A program made the translations under genes and the position numbers. A stretch of DNA of 64,000 nt from Mucilaginibacter sp. (GTDB lineage: Bacteria; Bacteroidota; Bacteroidia; Sphingobacteriales; Sphingobacteriaceae), in contig NZ_JANYGQ010000008.1 of the NCBI RefSeq assembly GCF_025359345.1, positions 1 to 64,000 on the forward strand, in the 5' to 3' direction. The notes below the pieces were generated by a model. It was given only the letters and a program-made list of their open reading frames with translations, did not search any database and was not told the origin of the DNA. This document shows positions 36,885 through 43,560 of the stretch, piece by piece. Position 1 is the first letter of the stretch. Every line of letters begins with the position of its first letter.

Positions 36885-37220
36885 ACCAATCTCTGCTTAA
36901 GTAACCTCTCAATAGTACAATTTTGACCTTTTTACCCTGCAAAAATGCTGTTACAATGTCAGTGACAACGGTTATACTGACAGGCTGGGTTATCCCAATG
37001 TTAAAAAAATGATAACTATCACTCCTAACTATTGTAGTAAAAAAGTCAGCTGATTATCAATCTTCTAAGGATTTAACAATTGTTAATAAAACTTGTTAAT
37101 TAGTACGCTAAAGGCTTGTTTACATAACTCAGACATTGTTTTTGGCACACTGGCAAAGTATTTGTTCTGGGGGAGATGTATAGAATTATCTATCAGTTCA
37201 CTTAAATGATAAACACAACA
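36885..37220. other. Upstream region of the outer-membrane barrel gene
   Basis: A long 5' region without a gene. TGGCAAAGTATTTGTT at 37151-37166 resembles a sigma-54 site, but the -12 element has GT instead of GC. TTAACAATTGTTAA at 37074-37087 is a perfect 14-nt palindrome. Confidence 0.35.
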
Positions 37221-37754
37221 ATGAAACACTCAACAAAATGGATAGCTTCGGTAGCAACTGCTGCAGCTATATTTTTCTCAGTTAATGTAAAAGCCCAAAC
37301 TACAGAAAAAAGCGCATGGCGCCTGGGCTTTGGAGTTGAAGCCGGCATACCAACCGGCAACTTGAGCACCAGCCCTGCGTATTCAAAATTTGAACTTGGC
37401 GGTACCGCCCGTTTACAATATGGTATCGAAAAAAACCTTGCGTTAACTTTTACTTCAGGTTACTATAACTTCTTCGCTACCCAGGCTGCTAAAGATGTAG
37501 GAGGCGAAAGCTTTGGTGTAGTTCCAGTAAAACTTGGTATCAAAGGTTTTCTTACTGATAACATTTATTTAGGTGGTGAAGCCGGTGCCGGTTTCGAAAC
37601 CAAATACGCTAAAAACACAAAATTGATTTTGTCACCAGCAGTAGGCTGGGCTAACAAATCATGGGATGTAGGCGTTCGTTACGAAAATTTCTCAGGCCAG
37701 AGCGATAGCTACGGTGTAGTAGCCCTGCGTTTAGCTTACGGTTTCGCGCTGTAA
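37221..37754 (+). CDS. Small outer-membrane beta-barrel protein
   Basis: A 177-aa protein with a signal peptide (MKHSTKWIASVATAAAIFFS, cut after VKAQ). The mature part is a series of short amphipathic strands with Gly turns (WRLGFGVEAGIPTGNLS, FELGGTARLQYGIEKNL, NIYLGGEAGAGFET, WDVGVRYENFSG) ending in VVALRLAYGFAL, with the terminal hydrophobic residue typical of barrels. It fits the porin/OmpX-like outer-membrane beta-barrel group of Bacteroidetes. ATG 37206 would add five residues and is possible. The long untranslated region suggests regulated expression. The ligand is unknown. Confidence 0.85.
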   Translation: MKHSTKWIASVATAAAIFFSVNVKAQTTEKSAWRLGFGVEAGIPTGNLSTSPAYSKFELGGTARLQYGIEKNLALTFTSGYYNFFATQAAKDVGGESFGVVPVKLGIKGFLTDNIYLGGEAGAGFETKYAKNTKLILSPAVGWANKSWDVGVRYENFSGQSDSYGVVALRLAYGFAL

Positions 37755-37795
37755 GTTGGTGTTAGAGACTAGTTAATCAGAGATAAGAGATTAGC

Positions 37796-37832
37796 AAAAA
37801 GCCCTTGCATATTAATTATGCAAGGGCCTTGT
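37796..37832 (+). terminator. Terminator of the barrel gene
   Basis: GCCCTTGCATA (37801-37811) and TATGCAAGGGC (37817-37827) form a perfect 11-bp stem with the loop TTAAT, preceded by AAAAA and followed by CTTGTT. It lies 47 nt past the stop. Confidence 0.8.
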
Positions 37833-37883
37833 TATTCTCAGGCCTCTCATATTGTACCGGAGTCTCAAGGATTTAACGTTATG

Positions 37884-37919
37884 AAAAAGCCCTTGCAATT
37901 TCGTTTGCAAGGGCTTTCG
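37884..37919 (-). terminator. Terminator of the aminotransferase gene
   Basis: AAAGCCCTTGCAA (37886-37898) and TTGCAAGGGCTTT (37905-37917) form a perfect 13-bp stem with a 6-nt loop, flanked by A-runs upstream and T-runs downstream so it can work on either strand. It faces the convergent aminotransferase gene that ends at 37955. Confidence 0.8.
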
Positions 37920-37954
37920 TTTTTGCTAGTCTCTAATAAACCAGTCTCTAATCT

Positions 37955-39148
37955 CTAAACAAGTTTAGCCAGCGCTTCTTTAATGCGTTTCATTGCCTCA
38001 ATCAGCTTATCCTCGGCGGCAGCATAGCTTATGCGGATGGATTTTTTGTCGCCGAATGAATCGCCGCCAACAGTTGCCACATGGGCTTCTTCTAACAAGA
38101 ATATTGCAAGCTCATCGGCATCATTAATGGTTTTGCCATTATAGCTCTTGCCGAAGAATGAAGTAACATCAGGGAAGAAGTAAAACGCGCCTTCGGGCAG
38201 GTTAACTTTTATGCCATCGATATCTTTTAATAAACCGTAAACCAAATCGCGGCGTATTTTAAATTGCTTGCGCATTTCCAGAACCGACTCCAGGCCGCCT
38301 TCATAAGCTGCAACACCGGCACGCTGTGTAATTGAGCAGGTACCTGATGTGATTTGTCCCTGCATTTTATCGCAGGCATTTGCAATTTCTTTGTTCGATG
38401 CGGTGTAGCCAATACGCCAGCCCGTCATAGCAAACGCCTTCGACCAGCCGTTGATGATAATTACACGATCTTTTATATAATCAAACTGTGCGATCGATTC
38501 ATGCTTGTCAACGAAGTTGATGTGCTCATAAATCTCGTCAGACAGGATATAAACTTGAGGATATTTTTCAAATACTTTTGCCAAACCTTCCAACTCGTCC
38601 TTGCTGTAAACGCTGCCGGTAGGGTTACATGGCGACGAAAACATAAACAATTTTGTTTTTGGAGTGATGGCGGCTTCCAACTGTGCAGGAGTGATTTTAA
38701 AATCCTGCTCAACAGGGGCATCTATAAATACACTTACACCTTCAGCAAGTTTAACCACCTCGCTGTACGATACCCAGTAGGGTGTAGGGATAATAACTTC
38801 TTCGCCTGGGTTTACCAAACATAGCACCGCGTTGGCAATAGCCTGTTTTGCGCCGGTGGAAACCACAATCTGGCTGAAGTCGTAATCAAGGCCGTTTTCG
38901 TTTTTCAATTTGGCAACTACGGCTTTTCTTAATTCAGGATAACCCGATACCGGGGTATAATAAGTAAAGTTTTGATCCATAGCCTTCTTGGCAGCTTCCT
39001 TAATATGCTCAGGGGTGTGAAAATCCGGCTCGCCAAAGCTTAGGCTTATCACATCAACACCTTTTGCAGCAAGTTCGCGGCCCATTTTGGCCATCTTGAT
39101 AGTAGCTGATTCCGACAGGTTATTTATCCTGTTACTTAATGTACTCAT
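37955..39148 (-). CDS. aspC: Aspartate aminotransferase-type PLP enzyme (class I)
   Basis: A 397-aa class-I aminotransferase interconverting aspartate/oxaloacetate with glutamate/2-oxoglutarate, by family. Seen: VISLSFGEPDFHTPEHIKEA, TYYTPVSGYPELRKAV, VSTGAKQAIANAV, MFSSPCNPTGSVYS, ILSDEIYEHI, the PLP lysine in NGWSKAFAMTGWRIGY and the substrate-binding Arg in SIRISYAA. The form is that of the type Ib enzymes of Bacteroidetes and Bacillus. Specificity for aromatic or prephenate substrates cannot be excluded. It stands alone, with its promoter element at 39172-39179 and a terminator at 37886. Confidence 0.92.
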   Translation of the reverse strand: MSTLSNRINNLSESATIKMAKMGRELAAKGVDVISLSFGEPDFHTPEHIKEAAKKAMDQNFTYYTPVSGYPELRKAVVAKLKNENGLDYDFSQIVVSTGAKQAIANAVLCLVNPGEEVIIPTPYWVSYSEVVKLAEGVSVFIDAPVEQDFKITPAQLEAAITPKTKLFMFSSPCNPTGSVYSKDELEGLAKVFEKYPQVYILSDEIYEHINFVDKHESIAQFDYIKDRVIIINGWSKAFAMTGWRIGYTASNKEIANACDKMQGQITSGTCSITQRAGVAAYEGGLESVLEMRKQFKIRRDLVYGLLKDIDGIKVNLPEGAFYFFPDVTSFFGKSYNGKTINDADELAIFLLEEAHVATVGGDSFGDKKSIRISYAAAEDKLIEAMKRIKEALAKLV

Positions 39149-39171
39149 ATTGTTTTTTGATTATTGCGCGG

Positions 39172-39179
39172 CAAATATA
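39172..39179 (-). promoter_or_regulatory. -7 element TATATTTG of the aminotransferase gene
   Basis: Read on the minus strand, TATATTTG is a perfect TAnnTTTG match, 23 nt before the ATG at 39148. Confidence 0.5.
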
Positions 39180-39485
39180 GAAAAAGTCTTAAGTCTGAAG
39201 TAATTAGTCTTGAGTCTGGCAGTTGTTTGTTACTGTTTTTTAACATTTCCTTAATCTGTATTTTGCAAAAAAAGTAATTTTAGACGTAGTTTATATTTAT
39301 TGATTATGAACTTTAAAATCAACAGGACGAATTTTGCAAAACTGGTAAATCTTAGAAATATTGAAAACAATTGTGCCACCCAAAACCTCTATGCATCAAT
39401 CCTTTCATTTCTTTTTTAATTCCCTGGCCTAAATCGAATCCATTTCCTAATAAAAACCATATTTTTGCCGCAAATAAGGACGGTT
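39180..39485. other. Intergenic region with AAGTCTTAAG-type repeat
   Basis: AAAGTCTTAAGTCTGAAG and AGTCTTGAGTCTGG (39185-39222) form a repeat tract of the same type as 17768 and the insertion in bioA. The remainder is AT-rich. It contains a 37-codon frame at 39306-39419 that I cannot support as a gene. Confidence 0.5.
39460..39467 (+). promoter_or_regulatory. -7 element TATTTTTG of the CDF transporter operon
   Basis: A perfect TAnnTTTG match, 18 nt before the preferred TTG start at 39486. It overlaps the TTG at 39465, which rules that codon out as a start. Confidence 0.5.
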
Positions 39486-40457
39486 TTGAAAGAACAGAAA
39501 AGGATAATACTGGTTGCGTTGATTGTGGGTGTGGTCCTGATGCTGGCAAAATTCGGGGCCTATTTTTTAACTGCGTCAACCTTTGTACTTACTGATGCTG
39601 CCGAAAGCATAGTAAACGTGCTGGCCAGTTCCTTTGCGTTTTTTAGTATTTACCTGGCAGCACAGCCACGCGATGAAAACCACCCTTACGGTCATGGTAA
39701 AGTAGAGTATTTCTCTGTTTTTATCGAAGGCTCGCTGATTGCCATTGCGGCCATTATCATCATTGTTAAAGCTGTTTATGGTATATTTTACCCTAATGCT
39801 ATACACGATCTTATAACCGGCGCCATCATTATCGGAATAACCGGCGTGGTTAACGGCGGACTTGGCTATTTTATGATTAATAAAGGCAAGTCGCTCCATT
39901 CAATAACTATCGAAGCGGACGGCAGGCACCTTATGGCCGATATGGTTACCAGCGTTGGGCTGGTAGTTGGTTTACTGCTTATTCATTTTACAAAAATATT
40001 GTGGCTCGATAGCGGCTTGTCTATCTTAGTGGCAATCTACATTTTGTATAGCGGTTACCGCTTGGTACGCCGTTCGGTTTCAGGCCTGATGGATGAAGCC
40101 GATTTTGGGGTGGTAAATGAAATTGTATCGGTACTTAATGAAAAACGTCGCGACGAATGGATTGATATCCACAATTTTCGCGCACAAAAATATGGCCATG
40201 AACTGCATATCGATTGTCATTTAACGCTGCCTAATTATTTTGATTTAAACCGGGTGCACGCAGAAGTTAAGTTGGTTGACGAGCTAATAAATAATGAAGT
40301 TACCAAAACGGAACTTTTTATCCATGCTGATCCGTGTTTGCCGGAATGCTGTCACTACTGCAGCATGCCTAATTGTCCCATACGCAGCGAAGCAAAAAAC
40401 GAAGATATTGTTTGGACGATGGATAAAATTATCCGCAATAAGAAACACTTTGAATAA
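39486..40457 (+). CDS. Cation diffusion facilitator (CDF) family metal transporter with Cys-rich tail
   Basis: A metal/proton antiporter of about 323 aa for Zn, Fe, Mn or similar. Six TMs lie at about 6-28, 33-52, 73-95, 105-125, 145-165 and 168-187. Site residues are in TDAAESIVNVLASS (TM2) and EADGRHLMADMVTS (TM5), with HPYGHGKVEYFS in the first cytosolic loop. The cytosolic C-terminal domain (about 195-290) ends with an unusual tail, CLPECCHYCSMPNCP, holding six cysteines that could bind metal. The start is set at TTG 39486 because the upstream TTG is part of the promoter. The stop overlaps the NUDIX start by 1 nt. Confidence 0.88.
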   Translation: MKEQKRIILVALIVGVVLMLAKFGAYFLTASTFVLTDAAESIVNVLASSFAFFSIYLAAQPRDENHPYGHGKVEYFSVFIEGSLIAIAAIIIIVKAVYGIFYPNAIHDLITGAIIIGITGVVNGGLGYFMINKGKSLHSITIEADGRHLMADMVTSVGLVVGLLLIHFTKILWLDSGLSILVAIYILYSGYRLVRRSVSGLMDEADFGVVNEIVSVLNEKRRDEWIDIHNFRAQKYGHELHIDCHLTLPNYFDLNRVHAEVKLVDELINNEVTKTELFIHADPCLPECCHYCSMPNCPIRSEAKNEDIVWTMDKIIRNKKHFE

Positions 40458-40897
40458 TGTACCCATTTAACGTACGTGTTTACGGAATTTTAATTAACGA
40501 CGCAGGCCAGGTGCTTATTAGTGATGAGCAGGAATACGGCATGCGCTTTACCAAATTCCCTGGCGGAGGGTTGGAGCCGGGTGAGGGTTTGATAGACGGC
40601 CTTAAGCGCGAGTTTGTTGAAGAATGCAATTTGAATGTGGAAGTAACAAGTCACTTTTACACCACTGATTTTTATGTAAAATCTGCGTTCAATAACTCAC
40701 AGGTTATCAGTATTTATTACCTGGTTAAAAATATCGACCCGATAAATCTTAATATTAAAACCGTTGTGTTTGATTTTGACAGCGAGGGCGACACGCTGCA
40801 GGCTTTCCGCTGGGTAAACCCCAGCGACATGCACCTCGAAGATTTTATCTTCCCTACAGACAAACGCGTTGCGGAACTTTTAATTGAAACCATATGA
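40457..40897 (+). CDS. NUDIX hydrolase
   Basis: A 146-aa nucleotide-diphosphate-type hydrolase. The Nudix box is GGLEPGEGLIDGLKREFVEE followed by CNL. All catalytic Glu residues (REFVEE) are in place, but the Gly before the last hydrophobic residue is Asn. The N-terminus MYPFNVRVYGILINDAGQVL is the usual first strand. The substrate is not predictable. It sits between the CDF transporter (1-nt overlap) and bioA (4-nt overlap), so the operon is translationally coupled throughout. Its link to biotin synthesis is unclear. Confidence 0.93.
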   Translation: MYPFNVRVYGILINDAGQVLISDEQEYGMRFTKFPGGGLEPGEGLIDGLKREFVEECNLNVEVTSHFYTTDFYVKSAFNNSQVISIYYLVKNIDPINLNIKTVVFDFDSEGDTLQAFRWVNPSDMHLEDFIFPTDKRVAELLIETI

Positions 40898-42159
40898 GCC
40901 TTGTTGAACGCGATTTAAAGGTAATTTGGCATCCATATACCCAAATGCAAACCGCTCAGCCACCGGTGCCAATTGTGCGTGGTGAGGGTGCTTGCCTGTT
41001 TGACGAAAGTGGCAAAAAATATATCGATGCGGTTTCGTCATGGTGGGTAAACATCCACGGGCATGCACATCCCTACATCGCCCAAAAAGTTGCAGAACAG
41101 TTGCACAAACTGGAACATGTAATATTTGCCGGTTTTACCCACGAAGGGGCAGTTGAACTTGCCGAAAGGTTATTGCAACTGTTACCCGCCAATCAGCAAA
41201 AAGTATTTTATTCAGATAATGGCTCTACCGCCAACGAAGTGGCCATAAAAATGTGCCTGCAATACTGGCACAACAGGGGCGAGGCCCGTACAAAAATACT
41301 GGCCTTTAAAAATGCCTATCACGGCGATACTTTTGGGGCCATGGCTGTAAGTGGTCGCAGTGCCTTTACTGCTGCGTTTGATTCTCTCTTATTTGAGGTT
41401 GAGTTTATTGATTTGCCAACAGAAGAAAATATACAAAGTCTTAAATCTCAAATCTCAAGTCTCAAATCTGAATTAGCCTGCTTTATATTCGAACCTTTGG
41501 TGCAGGGAGCCGGTGGGATGATAATGTACGAAGCAAGATACCTTAACGAACTGATGAAGCATTGCCGCGAAGAAAATGTGCTGATGATTGACGATGAGGT
41601 GTTTACAGGGTTTGGTCGCACGGGGAAGAACTTTGCCTGTGATCATTTAACAGAGCAGCCCGATATCATGTGCTTTTCAAAAGGCCTTACCGGCGGTACC
41701 ATGGCATTGGGTGTTACTACCTGTAGTACGCAGATATACGATGCTTTTTTGTCTGACGACCGCCTGAAAACGCTTTTCCACGGTCATTCGTTCACTGCTA
41801 ACCCGGTAGCCTGCGCAGCGGCGCTGGCCAGCATGGATTTGTTTATCGAACCATCAACCCGTCAAAATATTGAAAGGATCGAGCAGATGCACACCTTATT
41901 CCTGCAAAAAATAAAGAATCACTCTAAAATAAAAACTGTACGCCAAACAGGTACCATACTTGCAATGGAATGGGAAACGGGTAACGACACTTCTTATTTC
42001 AGTTCGCTGCGCGATACTTTGTACAATTATTTTTTAAGGGCCGGCATCATATTGCGGCCGCTTGGTAACATTGTTTACATTTTACCCCCGTATTGCATTA
42101 CCAATGATGAACTGGCCTATATTTACAGCCATGTTGAGCGTGCGCTCGATGAGATATAA
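40894..42159 (+). CDS. bioA: Adenosylmethionine-8-amino-7-oxononanoate aminotransferase
   Basis: Biotin synthesis: transfers the amino group of S-adenosylmethionine to 7-keto-8-aminopelargonate, giving 7,8-diaminopelargonate. It is a class-III PLP enzyme of 421 aa. Seen: IWHPYTQMQTAQPPV, DAVSSWWVNIHGHAHPYI, FYSDNGSTANEVAIKMCLQY, MIDDEVFTGFGRTG, the PLP lysine in CFSKGLTGGTMALG and LFHGHSFTANPVACAAA. Residues 181-194 (QSLKSQISSLKSEL) are encoded by a run of AAATCTCAAATCTC-type repeat units that looks like an in-frame insertion. The ATG overlaps the NUDIX stop by 4 nt. bioB, bioD and bioF are not in the window. Confidence 0.96.
   Translation: MSLVERDLKVIWHPYTQMQTAQPPVPIVRGEGACLFDESGKKYIDAVSSWWVNIHGHAHPYIAQKVAEQLHKLEHVIFAGFTHEGAVELAERLLQLLPANQQKVFYSDNGSTANEVAIKMCLQYWHNRGEARTKILAFKNAYHGDTFGAMAVSGRSAFTAAFDSLLFEVEFIDLPTEENIQSLKSQISSLKSELACFIFEPLVQGAGGMIMYEARYLNELMKHCREENVLMIDDEVFTGFGRTGKNFACDHLTEQPDIMCFSKGLTGGTMALGVTTCSTQIYDAFLSDDRLKTLFHGHSFTANPVACAAALASMDLFIEPSTRQNIERIEQMHTLFLQKIKNHSKIKTVRQTGTILAMEWETGNDTSYFSSLRDTLYNYFLRAGIILRPLGNIVYILPPYCITNDELAYIYSHVERALDEI
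41435..41470 (+). repeat. Quasi-repeat tract inserted in frame in bioA
   Basis: The tract is made of AGTCTTAAATCTCAAATCTC and AAGTCTCAAATCTG, about 7-9 nt in period. It has the style of the intergenic tracts at 17768 and 39185. It encodes residues 181-192 of BioA without breaking the frame. Confidence 0.65.
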
Positions 42160-42161
42160 CT

Positions 42162-42776
42162 ATGGAACTTAACACACTGCTGCCATCAATAATTGCTGAT
42201 AACGCCTTGCATGCCAAATGGTTGAACACACTATCGTTAATGGAAAATACCGGGGCGCGTAAAATATCGGCCAGCGAGGACCCGCTAACGGTTACCTACA
42301 TTATACTAAAACACGCTGCCGAAGAACACCGCCATGCATTCTATCTAAAAAAACAAATAGAAAAAACCGGCCCGGCTGCTTGTGCTACCTATGCTCCTGA
42401 ATTTTTATTGGCGCCGGGATACAGCAAATACTATTTAAACCAGTTGGATATACAGGTTAGCAGGTACTTAAAACAGGCCTTAAAACTATCAGGTAAGGAT
42501 TTACGCTTTGCGGCTTACCTGCTGGTTACTTATGCCATTGAGGTACGTGCCGATGAACTTTATCCGGTGTATCAGCAGGCACTTGACGATGCAGGCAGCA
42601 AGGTCAATGTCAAATCAATAATACTGGAAGAAGAAGGGCACCTGGAAGAGATGATCAGCCAGTTGAAGCAATTTTCGCCGCAATGGGCGCAGCATGCGCA
42701 AATAGCAGTTGATTATGAAACCCGGTTATTTAATGATTGGGTGAATGCGCTGGCCGGCGAAATGATACCTGCCTAA
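42162..42776 (+). CDS. Ferritin-like four-helix protein with complete diiron ligand set, linked to bioA
   Basis: I do not recognise a named family. The 204 residues are almost all helical. They show the ligand pattern of ferritin-like diiron proteins: E28 in helix 1, E55-x2-H58 in helix 2 (AAEEHRHAFYLKK), E127 (or E132) in helix 3 (YAIEVRADELYPVY), and E157-x2-H160 in helix 4 (ILEEEGHLEEM). There is no signal peptide, so it is probably cytosolic. It begins 2 nt after the bioA stop, so coupling with biotin synthesis is likely at the level of expression. It could be an oxygen-using enzyme or a metal protein. The reaction is not known. Confidence 0.7.
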   Translation: MELNTLLPSIIADNALHAKWLNTLSLMENTGARKISASEDPLTVTYIILKHAAEEHRHAFYLKKQIEKTGPAACATYAPEFLLAPGYSKYYLNQLDIQVSRYLKQALKLSGKDLRFAAYLLVTYAIEVRADELYPVYQQALDDAGSKVNVKSIILEEEGHLEEMISQLKQFSPQWAQHAQIAVDYETRLFNDWVNALAGEMIPA

Positions 42777-42793
42777 AAAGTTCAATAGGTACA

Positions 42794-42830
42794 AAAAAAG
42801 CCATCCATATTAGCTGCGGATGGCTTTTTT
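42794..42830. terminator. Bidirectional terminator
   Basis: AAAAAAGCCATCC (42794-42806) and GGATGGCTTTTTT (42818-42830) form a perfect 13-bp stem with an 11-nt loop. It lies between the bioA operon and the convergent gene ending at 42850, and serves both strands. Confidence 0.88.
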
Positions 42831-42849
42831 GTGAGAGAAATATTGTTAA

Positions 42850-43485
42850 TTATCTGCCGCCGCCAAGATCGCTCATGCCAACTTTTTCAAAGTCTTTGGC
42901 AATTGCATAAGTGCCGGCAGGCGCTTTAGCGTCCGATACGCTTGATATGGTAATTGGCTGCTCCTGGCCCTGCTGAAAAGCAGTAAACTGAACCGGGAAG
43001 CCACCTATTTTAGTATAGTAGAACGGTACAGCGGTTTCGGGAACGGTAATGTCGTTTGTAATCCATACATCGTATGTTTTACCGCTTTTAGCGTCTTTGG
43101 CAACTACTTTTTTACAGTTAAAACCCGATATCTGCTTGGTTTCAGTTCCGGGTGTGAATGTAAAAGTTGGCAATTGCGACATTCCTTCCTCAAGTTCAGC
43201 CGGGGTAGCTATGCCTGCTTTTTTCATGTTCGCTACCGGTACGTCCAGAACAACAGCCAGGTAATCGTGCTTGGCAGTGGTTAATATCTTGACATTAGCG
43301 GGCCCTAAAGTTATCAATATTGCTGTAGAATCTGCAGTGAAATATTGTTTAACATCGGCCTGCTGCCCGCGCATTTCGGTAGTGTAAGCCACCATACCCG
43401 ATGTGTAATTTTTTTGCGCGCTGGCGCTCAATGTGGTTGCTGCAAGTGCTACGCCCAGGGCAACGTTAAAAAATTTAATATTCAT
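42850..43485 (-). CDS. DUF4412/GLPGLI-like secreted protein
   Basis: A 211-aa exported protein with a signal peptide (MNIKFFNVALGVALAATTLS, cut after ASAQ). The mature part is beta-rich (YTSGMVAYTTEMRGQQADVK, YFTADSTAILITLGPAN, ISGFNCKKVVAKDAKSGKTY, DVWITNDITVPE) and matches the style of DUF4412, a periplasmic beta-sandwich group with no known activity. The single Cys lies in FNCKKV, typical of the group. It stands alone, with a shared terminator downstream. Confidence 0.75.
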   Translation of the reverse strand: MNIKFFNVALGVALAATTLSASAQKNYTSGMVAYTTEMRGQQADVKQYFTADSTAILITLGPANVKILTTAKHDYLAVVLDVPVANMKKAGIATPAELEEGMSQLPTFTFTPGTETKQISGFNCKKVVAKDAKSGKTYDVWITNDITVPETAVPFYYTKIGGFPVQFTAFQQGQEQPITISSVSDAKAPAGTYAIAKDFEKVGMSDLGGGR

Positions 43486-43560
43486 GTTTTTTAGGGTTAT
43501 TTTAATACAATTTAGCGTATTATTAACTTAAGTGCAAATTTTGTTTTATTGTTTATTGCG

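Larger units (their letters stand above)
37755..37955. repeat. AGAGATTAG-family repeat around two terminators
   Basis: After the barrel gene stop come GTTAGAGACTAGTTAATCAG and AGATAAGAGATTAG. On the other side, before the convergent aminotransferase gene, come CTAGTCTCTAATAAACCAG and TCTCTAATCTCTAA. The two repeat arms enclose a plus-strand and a minus-strand terminator. Confidence 0.7.

Noticed and set aside
39306..39419. 37-codon frame upstream of the CDF transporter
   Set aside because: AT-rich, no promoter element close by, no recognisable features. Likely chance.
40457..42776. A full biotin operon
   Set aside because: Only bioA is present. No bioB, bioD, bioF, bioC or bioH was found in the window, so the operon is described by its visible genes only.
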